DNA from: Alphaproteobacteria bacterium | GTDB lineage: Bacteria; Pseudomonadota; Alphaproteobacteria; ATCC43930; CGMCC-115725 | Assembly (NCBI GenBank): GCA_019237135.1 | Contig: JAFAHQ010000380.1 | Location: 1-41,358 of the forward strand | DNA length: 41,358 nucleotides | Direction: 5' to 3' | Part shown: positions 1 through 8,620 of the stretch, one piece after another | How positions within the stretch are numbered: the stretch's first letter is position 1 | Layout of the letters: each line of letters opens with the position of its first letter | Translations under genes and position numbers: made by a program | The notes under the pieces: generated by a model | What the model saw: only the letters and a program-made list of their open reading frames with translations | What the model was told of the DNA's origin: nothing | The model's database searches: none

Positions 1-1302
1 GGAACGGGTGTCGTGACGATCGGAGCACTGCTCGGGATGGCAGCGCACCTCGAACAAAAGGGCTGCACTGTGCTCGACATGACCGGTCTCGCCCAAAAGG
101 GTGGCGCGGTCTACAGCCATGTCCGGATCGCCCGGAGGCCCGATGAGATCCACGCCGTGCGCATTGCGGCCGGCGGCGCGAACCTGCTCCTTGGCTGTGA
201 TCTCGTTGTCTCGGCGAGCCAGGATGCTTTGTCAAAGCTGGAGCTCGGGCACAGCCGCGCAATCGTCAACAGCCATGAGACGATTACCGGCGATTTCACC
301 CGAAACCCCGACCTGGCATTTCCGAGCCGAGCGCTGCAACGGAACATCGCCGATGCCGCCGGCGACGAAAGAGTTGAATTTCTTAACGCGACCGATCTCG
401 CTACCGGTCTGCTCGGCGATGCGATCGCAAGCAATCTCTTCATGCTGGGTTTTGCCTACCAGCGCGGTTTGGTTCCACTCTCGGCCGAAGCCATCGAGCG
501 CGCGATCGCATTGAATGGCGTCGCAATCGACTTCAATCAGGCCGCTTTTCGTTGGGGACGTCGCACGGCGACCGACCCGGCGCTCGTCCAGGCTCGCGCA
601 ATGCCGCCGGCCGCTGTGCAGCCAAGTCACCGCTTGTCGGACAGCCTCGACCGGGTAATCAGCCGTAGGGTTGCCTTTCTGACGGAATACCAAGACGCCG
701 CTTACGCCGCACGCTATAGCGCAAGGGTTGGGCAGGTCCGCGACGCCGAGGCTGAGTGCCTGCCAGGCGAGACAAGCCTGACCGAAGCGATCGCCCGCTC
801 GCTCTTCAAACTCATGGCTTATAAGGATGAGTATGAAGTCGCTCGGCTCTATAGGAATACCGACTTCTTGCAGCGCATAGCCGATCGGTTTGAAGGCCCC
901 TACAAGCTCAATTTCCATCTGGCGCCACCCCTCCTCGGCGAACGCGACCCGGAGACCGGACATCTGCGCAAGCGCAGCTTTGGACCGTGGATGCTCTCGG
1001 TGTTTGGCGTTCTAGCGCGCCTGCGCCGCCTCCGCGGCACTCCGTTCGACATATTCGGCCGCAGCGAGGAGCGGCGGCTCGAACGCCGACTGATTGGCGA
1101 ATACGAGGCGCTCGTTGACGAAATCCTCGCAAGCCTGTCGCCGGCAAATCACAAGATCGCAGTCGAGCTGGCTGGTTTGCCGCTCGAAATCCGTGGCTTC
1201 GGCCACGTCAAGGAAGCAAATCTGGCGCATGTCAAAGCGCGCCAGGAGACGCTCCTCGTCCGTTTCCGCGGGACGTCGCCACGCGCACTCGCCGCCGAGT
1301 AG
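1..1302 (+). CDS. Indolepyruvate ferredoxin oxidoreductase, fused type, C-terminal part (5' truncated)
   Basis: The gene is cut by the left edge of the window; the frame is open from base 1, so the true start lies outside. The first ~180 residues form a pyruvate/ketoisovalerate oxidoreductase gamma-type catalytic domain, beginning with GTGVV and containing DMTGLAQKGGAVYSHV, a stretch typical of indolepyruvate oxidoreductases. The remaining ~250 residues are a helical, Arg-rich C-terminal domain of the DUF6537 kind found in fused alphaproteobacterial enzymes of ~1150 residues. Known role of the family: ferredoxin-dependent oxidative decarboxylation of indolepyruvate and other aryl pyruvates to acyl-CoA in the cytoplasm. 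The N-terminal thiamine-binding and ferredoxin domains must be upstream. The gene converges on degP with 17 bases between them. Confidence 0.9.
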   Translation, partial: GTGVVTIGALLGMAAHLEQKGCTVLDMTGLAQKGGAVYSHVRIARRPDEIHAVRIAAGGANLLLGCDLVVSASQDALSKLELGHSRAIVNSHETITGDFTRNPDLAFPSRALQRNIADAAGDERVEFLNATDLATGLLGDAIASNLFMLGFAYQRGLVPLSAEAIERAIALNGVAIDFNQAAFRWGRRTATDPALVQARAMPPAAVQPSHRLSDSLDRVISRRVAFLTEYQDAAYAARYSARVGQVRDAEAECLPGETSLTEAIARSLFKLMAYKDEYEVARLYRNTDFLQRIADRFEGPYKLNFHLAPPLLGERDPETGHLRKRSFGPWMLSVFGVLARLRRLRGTPFDIFGRSEERRLERRLIGEYEALVDEILASLSPANHKIAVELAGLPLEIRGFGHVKEANLAHVKARQETLLVRFRGTSPRALAAE

Positions 1303-1320
1303 CAACAACGGTTGCTTTTT
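1301..1320 (+). terminator. Rho-independent terminator of the indolepyruvate oxidoreductase gene
   Basis: A 6-bp stem AGCAAC/GTTGCT with loop AACG is followed by TTTT. It overlaps the TAG stop at 1300-1302 and ends where the convergent degP gene stops. The stem is short but perfect and is followed by a U-tract on the plus strand only. Confidence 0.65.
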
Positions 1321-2798
1321 CACCCTGCTTCGAAGGGCAGCGCGATGAACCGAGAGTTGCCCTCGCGCTCTACGCGCACGAGGGCGTTCTTGTGACCGCT
1401 CTTTTTAGCTGCGGCCACTTTTTGCTGCACTTCCTCCAAGGATCCCACCGCCTCGTGACCGACGGCGATGACGAGATCCCCTGGCCGCAGGCCTTGCGTT
1501 GCTCCAGGACTATTTTGCGGCACCTCGGTGATAACGACACCCTTCGCAGTCTCAGGTAAGGAAAACTGCTTGCGGAGCTCGGCTGTCAGTTTGGTGAGCT
1601 TGAGGCCAAGCGCGTCGATGCTCGGTGGCGGTTTCGGCTTTTCCGGCTCGGGCGGGGGCGGCGCAGGCCTGTTCGGGTTCAAAGCTGCGACCTTGAGCTC
1701 TACTTCCTGCTCTTTTCCGTCTCGCCACATCGACAGCTTGACCATTGTATCGGGGGCAGCGTCGGCGACCAGGCGAGGCAATTGCCGGCTGCGGTCTATC
1801 GGCTTGCCGTCGAAGGTGAGGATTACGTCACCAGGCTGCAACTTTGCTTGCGCCGCCGGGCTTCCTGGATCGACCGCTCCGATCATTGCACCTCGACTCT
1901 TGTCGAGCCCGACAGCCTCGGCGATCTCTTCGCTAACCGGTTGAATGTGCGCACCGATCCAGCCGCGTTCAACTTTGCCGGTCGCCCTTAGTTGATCAAT
2001 AATCGGGCGGGCGAAAGCCGACGGGATCGCAAAACCGATACCTATCGAACCACCCGAAGGCGAAAAAATCGCCGTGTTGATACCGATAACCTCACCAGCG
2101 AGGTTGAACATCGGTCCACCGGAATTGCCGCGGTTGATCGACGCATCAGTCTGCAAAAAATCGTCGTAAGGACCGGAGTGAATATCCCGCGCGGTCGCCG
2201 AGATGATGCCTGACGTCACCGTACCGCCGAGGCCGAAGGGGTTGCCAATCGCGAGCACCCAGTCCCCTACCCGTGTCTTGGCCGAATCTCCCCAGTTTGC
2301 CGCCGTCAACGGCGCCTTTGGTTCGACTTTGAGAAGCGCGAGGTCGCTCACCCCGTCGCGCCCGATGACTTCTGCCTGCAATGTCGAATCGTCCGATAGG
2401 GTCACGGTGATCTGCTCGGCGTTGGCAATCACATGGTTGTTGGTCACAATCAGGCCGGAGGGATCGATAATGAACCCCGAGCCCAGCGAGGCGGCACGCG
2501 GTACCGATGGATTAGCACCTCCCGGCGCGCCCTTCTCGCCGAAAAAGTCGCGAAAGAACTCGTCGAGCGGCGCTCCCGGGGCTGGGAGTTGTGCCTCCGG
2601 TCCACCTTTGGGCGCCGACGACGCGGTTGCTTGGGTAGTCGAAATATTGACAACAACCCCGACCAACCTTGCCGCCAGCTGAGCGAAAACTTCTGAGAAA
2701 GCCGTCGACTCTGGTGCTTCGGCTCGACCCGATGCTACCGCTAGAAGCAACAGCGCCGTCAGCGCCGTGCGCATCAAGCTCCGGCGGCCGAAAAACAT
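1320..2798 (-). CDS. degP: Periplasmic serine endoprotease DegP/HtrA (Do family)
   Basis: 492 aa. ATG at 2798 is chosen because GGAGGAG lies just upstream and a signal peptide follows at once (hydrophobic residues 9-22, cleavage likely after AEA near 28); the frame extends 46 codons further without a better start. The trypsin-like domain has the full triad: His122 in TNNHVI, Asp152 in GVSDLALLKV and Ser226 in RGNSGGP. Two PDZ domains follow (about 270-370 and 395-488), separated by a proline-rich linker near 376-393. This is the normal HtrA length and order. Role: ATP-independent degradation and chaperoning of misfolded envelope proteins. The gene is divergent from the glycerate kinase with 93 bp between starts; I found no clear promoter there. 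Confidence 0.95.
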   Translation of the reverse strand: MFFGRRSLMRTALTALLLLAVASGRAEAPESTAFSEVFAQLAARLVGVVVNISTTQATASSAPKGGPEAQLPAPGAPLDEFFRDFFGEKGAPGGANPSVPRAASLGSGFIIDPSGLIVTNNHVIANAEQITVTLSDDSTLQAEVIGRDGVSDLALLKVEPKAPLTAANWGDSAKTRVGDWVLAIGNPFGLGGTVTSGIISATARDIHSGPYDDFLQTDASINRGNSGGPMFNLAGEVIGINTAIFSPSGGSIGIGFAIPSAFARPIIDQLRATGKVERGWIGAHIQPVSEEIAEAVGLDKSRGAMIGAVDPGSPAAQAKLQPGDVILTFDGKPIDRSRQLPRLVADAAPDTMVKLSMWRDGKEQEVELKVAALNPNRPAPPPPEPEKPKPPPSIDALGLKLTKLTAELRKQFSLPETAKGVVITEVPQNSPGATQGLRPGDLVIAVGHEAVGSLEEVQQKVAAAKKSGHKNALVRVEREGNSRFIALPFEAG

Positions 2799-2891
2799 CA
2801 CGCGAAATCTCCTCCGCTCAACCCACTGCCGATAAGCCCCTATCCGTCGACAAAGATAGAGCGCTGGCGTTTCCGCGGCGCTCGATATGAA

Positions 2892-4217
2892 ATGTCGGCC
2901 ATGTTGGCAAGACGGAACAGCCGCGTGAAAGGGCATGATCAGAAGGCAATCAGCGAGACCTTAAGGGCGTTGTTCAACGCCGCACTTGCCGCGGCCGATC
3001 CCTCTCGGGTGCTTGAGAGGCGAATTCCTACCCCCGTTCGCGGACGTACGGTGCTGGTTGGCGCCGGCAAAGCCTCGGCGGCGATGGCACGCGCGTTCGA
3101 GACCTTGTGGTCCGGTGCCCTCGAAGGTCTTGTCCTCACCCGCTACCGTCATGCCGTACCCTGTGACCACGTCGAAGTTGTCGAAGCCGGTCACCCTATA
3201 CCCGACACCGCAGGTGAGCGGGCGGCATGCCGTATCCTCGCCTTGGCTCGCGGTTTGGGGCCGAACGACCAGCTCGTCTTCCTCGCCTCGGGTGGAGGCT
3301 CGGCGCTGCTCTCGCTTCCCGCCTCGGGCCTTACCCTACACGACAAGCAGGCGGTAACACACGCCCTCCTGCGCTCGGGTGCGACGATCACCGAGATCAA
3401 TACGGTGCGCAAGCATCTCTCGGCGATCAAGGGGGGTAGGCTCGCCGCCGCGGCGGCGCCTGCGCGGATCGTCACCTTGGCGATCTCCGATGTGCCTGGC
3501 GACGACCCATCGGTCATCGCCTCCGGCCCCACCGTGCCTGACCCCACGACCTTCGCCGACGGTCGCTCCGTGCTCGAAAAGTACCGCATCGTCGCGCCGA
3601 AGGCTGTGGTGTCGCATCTCTCGGCACAAGCGGAGGAAACGCCGAAACCCGACGATCCGATCTTTGACCGGGCACAGTTCGATCTTGTTGCAAGCCCGCA
3701 AGAGTCGCTCCAGTCTGCCGCGGCGGTTGCGGAGCAGCGGAAGATCGTTCCGGTCGTGCTTAGCGACCGAATCGAGGGAGAAGCTCGTGAGGTCGGGCTG
3801 GTTCACGCGGGGATCGCACTTCAGATCCGAGCAAGAAAATTTCGAGTCGGTGACCGCCTGATTTCGCCCCCCGCCGTGCTGCTGTCAGGGGGCGAGACCA
3901 CCGTAACGGTTACCGGAACGGGCCGGGGCGGACGCAATGTCGAGTTTCTACTCGCCCTCGCGATGGCGCTCGATGGTGCCGACGGCATTTCGGCACTCGC
4001 CTGTGATACGGATGGGATCGATGGAACAGAGGATAATGCCGGGGCGATTGTCTTCCCGGACAGCTTGGCGCGAGCTGCTACCCGCGGCATCTCGGCGCGC
4101 AACGCGCTCGCCGAGAACGACGGATATGGATTTTTTGCCGCTCTCGGCGATCTGGTCGTGACCGGTCCCACTTTGACAAACGTCAACGATTTTAGAGCAG
4201 TCCTGGTTCTCGAGTAA
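2892..4217 (+). CDS. Glycerate 2-kinase, MOFRL family (GckA/TtuD type)
   Basis: 441 aa, the usual length of this family, often annotated hydroxypyruvate reductase (TtuD) but now known as glycerate 2-kinase. The N-terminal DUF4147 half holds VGAGKA near residue 55, the Gly/Ser-rich ASGGGSALLSLP loop near 140 and NTVRKHLSAIKGGRLA near 180. The C-terminal MOFRL half holds LSGGETTVTVTG.GRGGRN and CDTDGIDGTEDNAGA. Reaction: ATP plus glycerate to 2-phosphoglycerate, in the cytoplasm, in glyoxylate/tartrate or serine-cycle metabolism. Pyruvate kinase starts one base after its stop, so the two form an operon leading from glycerate to pyruvate via enolase. Start ATG 2892 has no good ribosome site; ATG 2901 or GTG 2925 are alternatives. 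Confidence 0.92.
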   Translation: MSAMLARRNSRVKGHDQKAISETLRALFNAALAAADPSRVLERRIPTPVRGRTVLVGAGKASAAMARAFETLWSGALEGLVLTRYRHAVPCDHVEVVEAGHPIPDTAGERAACRILALARGLGPNDQLVFLASGGGSALLSLPASGLTLHDKQAVTHALLRSGATITEINTVRKHLSAIKGGRLAAAAAPARIVTLAISDVPGDDPSVIASGPTVPDPTTFADGRSVLEKYRIVAPKAVVSHLSAQAEETPKPDDPIFDRAQFDLVASPQESLQSAAAVAEQRKIVPVVLSDRIEGEAREVGLVHAGIALQIRARKFRVGDRLISPPAVLLSGGETTVTVTGTGRGGRNVEFLLALAMALDGADGISALACDTDGIDGTEDNAGAIVFPDSLARAATRGISARNALAENDGYGFFAALGDLVVTGPTLTNVNDFRAVLVLE

Positions 4218-4218
4218 G

Positions 4219-5661
4219 ATGCGCTCAGACAGACTGATCGACCTGAGGCGTCGGCGGAGCGCGAAGATTGTTGCGACGTTGGGCCCTTCGAGTTCAGCAC
4301 CCGATCAGATCCGCGCGCTGTTCGAGGCGGGCGTCGACGTCTTCCGGCTCAATTTTAGCCATGGCACGCATGACGACCACCGCGCTCGGTTTGCGGCGAT
4401 CCGGCGGGTAGAGAGTACCACGGGGCGGCCAATCGGCATCCTTGCTGACCTGCAAGGACCGAAGCTCCGTCTGGGTACTTTTGCCGAAGGTCCAGTCGAG
4501 ATCTCCGCGGGCGCGCACTTCCACCTTGACCTAGAGCGCCAAGCTGGCGACGTGCATCGCGCGCCCTTGCCGCACCCGGAAATATTCGAGGCGCTTCAGC
4601 CGGGGACCGAGCTGCTCCTCGATGACGGCAAGGTACGGCTCGAGGTCGAGAGCTGCGGCAGCGGTTTTGCCGATACGCGGTGTCTGGTGGGCGGCATGCT
4701 GTCGGATCGGAAAGGCGTCAATGTGCCGAATGCGGTATTGCCATTGTCGGCGATCACCGAGAAGGATCGAGCCGATCTCTCGTTTGCCCTCGAGCAGGGT
4801 GCCGATTGGATCGCGTTCTCCTTCGTCCAGCGTCCCGACGATGTCGCCGAGGGCCGCAAGCTAATCGGCGGCCGTGCCGGCGCCATGGTCAAGCTCGAAA
4901 AGCCATCAGCAATCCAGCATCTCCCAGAGATCATCGAGCTCGCCGATGGCCTGATGGTCGCACGAGGCGACCTCGGCGTTGAGATGCCGCCTGAAGATGT
5001 GCCGAGCGTGCAAAAGCAAGTGGTTCACGCATGCCGAGCTGCCGGGAAGCCCGTCGTTGTGGCGACGCAGATGCTCGAATCGATGATCACAGCCCCGACG
5101 CCAACCCGGGCGGAGGCATCGGATGTCGCGACTGCGGTCTACGAGGGAGCGGATGCGGTCATGCTTTCAGCGGAGACCGCCGCGGGGCGCTATCCGGTTG
5201 AATCGGTTGCGATGATGAACCGCATCGCCTGTCGGGTGCAGGAAGACCCGCTCTATTACTCGATGCTCGAGAGCACCAGGATCGAGCATGAACATACAAC
5301 TTCGGATGCGATCAGCGCCGCGGCCTGCCAGGTCGCGCATCTGGTGGATGCGGCGGCGATTGTCTCCTACACCACGTCCGGTGCAACCGCGCTTCGCGCT
5401 GCACGTGAACGGCCCGAGGCACCGATTCTGGTATTGACGTCAAACCTCTTCACTGCCCGCCGGCTTGCCGTTTTGTGGGGCGCTCACTGTGTGCACACCA
5501 GCGATGTCAGAAGCTTTTCCGATATGGTGCAAAAGGCCGTGCGGATTGCGCACCGCGAGAAGATCGCCGAGATCGGCCAGCGAGTTGTCATTACTGCCGG
5601 GGTCCCATTTGGAACTCCCGGGGCCACAAATATCCTCAGGATCGCCTGGATTGATCGCTGA
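4219..5661 (+). CDS. pyk: Pyruvate kinase
   Basis: 480 aa, full length. Recognisable: KIVATLGPSS near 16, substrate-binding Arg43 in FRLNFSHG, ADLQGPKLRLG near 76, catalytic Lys225 with metal ligand Glu227 in VKLEKPSA, metal ligand Asp251 in ARGDLGVE, Thr283 in VVATQMLESM and the AMLSAET-like signature at 313-320. The B domain spans about 84-185 and the allosteric C domain about 350-480. Reaction: phosphoenolpyruvate plus ADP to pyruvate plus ATP. ATG follows the stop of the glycerate kinase (TAAG-ATG) with no ribosome site of its own, so translational coupling is likely. The pairing copies the ttuD-ttuE (glycerate kinase-pyruvate kinase) arrangement known from tartrate utilisation in Agrobacterium. 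Confidence 0.97.
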   Translation: MRSDRLIDLRRRRSAKIVATLGPSSSAPDQIRALFEAGVDVFRLNFSHGTHDDHRARFAAIRRVESTTGRPIGILADLQGPKLRLGTFAEGPVEISAGAHFHLDLERQAGDVHRAPLPHPEIFEALQPGTELLLDDGKVRLEVESCGSGFADTRCLVGGMLSDRKGVNVPNAVLPLSAITEKDRADLSFALEQGADWIAFSFVQRPDDVAEGRKLIGGRAGAMVKLEKPSAIQHLPEIIELADGLMVARGDLGVEMPPEDVPSVQKQVVHACRAAGKPVVVATQMLESMITAPTPTRAEASDVATAVYEGADAVMLSAETAAGRYPVESVAMMNRIACRVQEDPLYYSMLESTRIEHEHTTSDAISAAACQVAHLVDAAAIVSYTTSGATALRAARERPEAPILVLTSNLFTARRLAVLWGAHCVHTSDVRSFSDMVQKAVRIAHREKIAEIGQRVVITAGVPFGTPGATNILRIAWIDR

Positions 5662-5776
5662 AATTCGCCTTTTCGGCAATCCTGCGTGACTAGACCGGAA
5701 GCGGTCGCCTGCTTCTGCAGGTAAAAATCAGGCTCGGGCTCGCGCATTTGGTGATCTGTGCACTGGCTCCCTCGAT

Positions 5777-5805
5777 TTGTCCGCGCCACCAAAGGGTGTT
5801 ACATA
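5777..5805 (+). promoter_or_regulatory. Candidate sigma70 promoter of the GT2 gene, near-leaderless
   Basis: TTGTCC (5777-5782), a 17-base spacer and TACATA (5800-5805). The expected transcription start near 5812 is only about three bases before the best ATG at 5815, which has no ribosome site. The -10 match is weak (3 of 6), so this is tentative. Confidence 0.35.
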
Positions 5806-5814
5806 TCGTCGCCC

Positions 5815-6597
5815 ATGGATCTTTCTGTCGTCATACCGGTGAAGAACGAGGCGGAAAGTATCGCCCCGCTTGTCGGCGAGATCTGTGCCGCGCTCGACGG
5901 GCTGGTTGAATACGAGATCCTCTTTGTGGATGACGGCAGTAGCGATGCGACCGTCGGCGAGCTCTCTCGGCTCGCCGCCGAAACGCCGCAGTTGCGGTTG
6001 CTGCGCCATTGGCGAAATTGCGGACAGAGTGCGGCGATCCGCACGGGTGTCCGGGCGGCGCGTGCGACTTGGATCGCGACACTCGACGGAGACGGGCAGA
6101 ACGACCCGGCAGACATCCCAGCGATGTGGCGCCTAGCCCGCCAAGCCCCTGAGAAACCGCCGTTGATGATTGCCGGTTATCGCAGAAAGCGGAAAGACAC
6201 TTGGTCCAAACGGTGGGGTTCGCGCATTGCCAATGCGGTCCGCGGCCGCCTTCTCGCTGACCACACGCCGGATGCAGGCTGCGGACTCAAGCTCTTTCCC
6301 CGCGCGCTCTTTTTGGATTTGCCCCACTTCGACCACATGCACAGGTTTCTCCCGGCGCTGGTGTTGCGCGAAGGCGGAGTGGTGCGTTCGATGGGGGTCA
6401 ATCACCGGACCCGTCAAAAAGGCGTGTCGAAATATGGCCTGTTCGATCGTTTAGGCGTCGGGATCATCGACCTTCTGGGGGTCATGTGGCTTAGGCGCCG
6501 CACCGCGCATCCGGGCCTCTTGGAGGAGATAGCGCGTGACTCAGATAACGATGCGTCAGCCATTTCGCGCGTTCGCATGGCTTCGACGCTGCGGTGA
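5815..6597 (+). CDS. Glycosyltransferase family 2 (polyprenyl-phosphate mannosyltransferase-like)
   Basis: 260 aa from ATG 5815, placed because MDLSVVIPVKNEAESI is the canonical GT2 N-terminus; the frame runs 19 codons further upstream but those codons look non-coding. Nucleotide-sugar binding motif VDDGSSD at 38-44 and metal-binding LDGDGQNDP at 90-98, with RTGVRAA between, as in DPM1/ArnC-like enzymes. One hydrophobic segment near the C-terminus (LGVGIIDLLGVMWL) probably touches the membrane, but there are no ArnC-like paired membrane helices. Likely role: transfer of a sugar from a nucleotide donor to a lipid or polymer acceptor at the cytoplasmic membrane; the acceptor cannot be told. The stop overlaps the start of the TVP38 gene. 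Confidence 0.88.
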   Translation: MDLSVVIPVKNEAESIAPLVGEICAALDGLVEYEILFVDDGSSDATVGELSRLAAETPQLRLLRHWRNCGQSAAIRTGVRAARATWIATLDGDGQNDPADIPAMWRLARQAPEKPPLMIAGYRRKRKDTWSKRWGSRIANAVRGRLLADHTPDAGCGLKLFPRALFLDLPHFDHMHRFLPALVLREGGVVRSMGVNHRTRQKGVSKYGLFDRLGVGIIDLLGVMWLRRRTAHPGLLEEIARDSDNDASAISRVRMASTLR

Positions 6598-7274
6598 TGG
6601 CGAAAGTCGGGATGGCCGCAGTTCTCGACCCGCCGATGCTCGGGCTTCGCCGGACCGCGAGACTTGCCTTGCTCGGTTTGCTCGCAATCGGGGCCGCATT
6701 GGCTTGGCGCTGGCGGGCAATTTTCGATCCGATGACGATTACCGCGGCGATCGACGGCTATCCGGCAGCGCCGCTCGGGTTCCTCGCGGTCCACATCGCG
6801 GCCAGCCTGCTGTTTATCCCGCGCACATTGTTGGCGATCGTCGCCGGACTACTATTCGGCATGGGGTGGGGAATCGTATGGGCTGCCTCGGGCAGCATCG
6901 CTGGTGCGGTCGCGGGTTTTCTTGTGTCGCGATACATCAATTCGGGCCTGATCGATCTTCGGCGCCTCGGCCCCGTTTTCGGACAGGTCGAGCACGGCGG
7001 CTGGCGGGCTGTAGCCGTACTGCGGCTGATCCCCGTTATCCCGCATAGCTTGGCCAATTACGCGCTTGGGCTGACCCGGTTGCCTCTGGCCGGCTACGCG
7101 CTTGGATCTCTGCTGGGCCAGCTGCCGCTGACGGTCGCCTATGTCGATCTCGGCGCGGGCGGGCAACGTCTGATCCTGGGCAGGGCAAGCTGGATCGAGC
7201 CGACGCTGATCGGCGTCGCGGCGCTGTCATTGTCGTTACTGATCTCCGCGATCGTCCGCCGGCGGGCCCGCTGA
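6597..7274 (+). CDS. TVP38/TMEM64 family (VTT/DedA-like) membrane protein
   Basis: 225 aa from ATG 6597, which overlaps the TGA of the GT2 gene; the codon before it (GTG 6594) and ATG 6612 are alternatives. Five or six hydrophobic segments: about 19-37, 58-80, 84-107, 135-160, 165-180 and 200-220. The VTT signature is present: FIPRTLLAIVAGLLFGMGWG, then VLRLIPVIPHSLANYALGLT. Members of this family act in the inner membrane and some DedA relatives flip lipid carriers. Coupled to a polyprenyl-sugar-type transferase, a lipid-carrier role fits, but that is inference. Its last 39 bases overlap the convergent glcF gene. Confidence 0.85.
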   Translation: MAKVGMAAVLDPPMLGLRRTARLALLGLLAIGAALAWRWRAIFDPMTITAAIDGYPAAPLGFLAVHIAASLLFIPRTLLAIVAGLLFGMGWGIVWAASGSIAGAVAGFLVSRYINSGLIDLRRLGPVFGQVEHGGWRAVAVLRLIPVIPHSLANYALGLTRLPLAGYALGSLLGQLPLTVAYVDLGAGGQRLILGRASWIEPTLIGVAALSLSLLISAIVRRRAR

Positions 7275-8570
7275 GCCTGTCAGCGCTTTGGGCATCGGCC
7301 CGCCGGTGGCCCAGTCAAGCAGCTCGATCGTATGCACCACCGGCACGTCGCAACCAGAGGCTAACTGGGTGATGCAGCCGATATTACCGCTCGCGACGAG
7401 ATCCGGTTTGGTGCTGGCGATATTGGCGAGTTTGCGGTCGCGTAGGGCTGCGGCGATCTCGGGCTGCAACAAATTATAGGTTCCGGCCGAACCGCAGCAG
7501 AGATGTCCCTCCGGCACGTCGACCGGTTCGAAGCCCGCTGCGGCGAGAAGCGCCTTTGGTCCGGCGTGAAGGCGTTGCCCGTGCTGCATCGAGCAGGCGG
7601 AATGATAGGTAACACGCCGCTTGGTGCTGCCGGTGGTTAGTGCCGGCGGCAAGAGTCCGAGCGTCTCCATCACCTCCGAGACATCCCTGGCGAGCGAGGC
7701 GATCCGCGCCCCCTTCTCAGCGTAAGCTGGATCTTCGCGCAGCATGAAGCCGTAATCTCTCACCGTTGTACCGCAGCCCGAGGCATTGATTACGATCGCG
7801 TCGAGCCCGGAGGCGACACGTTCGCGCTCCCATGCATCGATGTTGGCCCGCGCGAACCCTAGCGCTAGGGGTTGCTGGCCAAGATGATGGGCAAGCGATC
7901 CACAACAGCCGCTGCCGTGCGCAACAACAACTTCGCAACCGTGGCGGGTCAGCAGCCGGATAGTCGTCTCGTTGATCTCGGGTGCAAGCACCTTTTGGGC
8001 ACATCCCGGTAACAGCGCGGCCCGCATTCGTCGCTCGCCTGCAGCCGCGAAGACGTTTGGGTGATCGGTTTCTGAGGCCGGCGGAGTCGAGGAGGGTGCC
8101 AGTTTGAATAGCGGTGCCAGCCGCCTGGGCAAAAAACGGGACAATGGCTTGGCGAGAGCCGCGGAGCGCAGCGCGAGGCGAAACAGCAGCGGCCGCGATA
8201 GAACCGTGGCGAGAAGCATCCGCAGCGCGCGCTCGCCCCATGGGCGCCGGTAGTTCTCCTCGATCCAGTGCCGCGCATGGTCGACGAGGCGCATGTAGTT
8301 GACGCCGGACGGGCAAGTCGTCATGCACGACAGACAGGAGAGGCACCGGTCGACATGCTTGACAGTATCGGCCGTGACCCGCTCGCCGCCCACGAGCATG
8401 TCTTTGATCAAGTAGATCCGGCCGCGCGGGCTGTCGAGTTCGTCGCCGAGCAGGACATAAGTCGGGCACGTTGCTGTGCAGAACCCGCAATGGGTGCAGG
8501 TCCGCAGCACCTTCTCAGATGCCGCGACGTCGGGATCAGCGAGCTGCTCCGCTGTGAAGTCGGTCCGCAC
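7236..8570 (-). CDS. glcF: Glycolate oxidase iron-sulfur subunit GlcF
   Basis: 444 aa with a GTG start at 8570. Two N-terminal 4Fe-4S motifs: CTHCGFCTATCP near residues 25-36 and CLSCLSCMTTCP near 75-86. Two cysteine-rich CCG domains follow: LLPGCAQKV ... HGSGCCGSLAHHLG and YHSACSMQHGQ ... LCCGSAGTYNLLQP. This is the normal GlcF architecture. Role: passes electrons from the FAD subunit that oxidises glycolate (or D-lactate) to the quinone pool at the inner membrane. It follows glcD by 50 bases on the same strand. The usual middle subunit glcE is absent from the gap. The 3' end overlaps the convergent TVP38 gene by 39 bases. Confidence 0.94.
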   Translation of the reverse strand: MRTDFTAEQLADPDVAASEKVLRTCTHCGFCTATCPTYVLLGDELDSPRGRIYLIKDMLVGGERVTADTVKHVDRCLSCLSCMTTCPSGVNYMRLVDHARHWIEENYRRPWGERALRMLLATVLSRPLLFRLALRSAALAKPLSRFLPRRLAPLFKLAPSSTPPASETDHPNVFAAAGERRMRAALLPGCAQKVLAPEINETTIRLLTRHGCEVVVAHGSGCCGSLAHHLGQQPLALGFARANIDAWERERVASGLDAIVINASGCGTTVRDYGFMLREDPAYAEKGARIASLARDVSEVMETLGLLPPALTTGSTKRRVTYHSACSMQHGQRLHAGPKALLAAAGFEPVDVPEGHLCCGSAGTYNLLQPEIAAALRDRKLANIASTKPDLVASGNIGCITQLASGCDVPVVHTIELLDWATGGPMPKALTGSAGPPADDRGDQ

Positions 8571-8620
8571 GCCTCAGCCATGCTCCACTGCTCGCTCGCG
8601 GATACCCGCGATACCTCTCG

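Noticed and set aside
13-40. GTG at base 13 as the start of the indolepyruvate oxidoreductase gene
   Set aside because: The frame and the conserved GTGVV motif extend to the window edge, and the family protein is much longer; the gene is truncated, not short.
2799-2891. Possible extracytoplasmic-stress promoter for degP (GGAAAC followed by GTC)
   Set aside because: The -35-like part is present but the -10-like part does not match the EcfG or RpoE consensus well enough.
5661-5740. Two 5-bp hairpins after pyruvate kinase (GACCG/CGGTC and CCTGC/GCAGG)
   Set aside because: Neither is followed by a T-run on the plus strand, so they are not convincing terminators.
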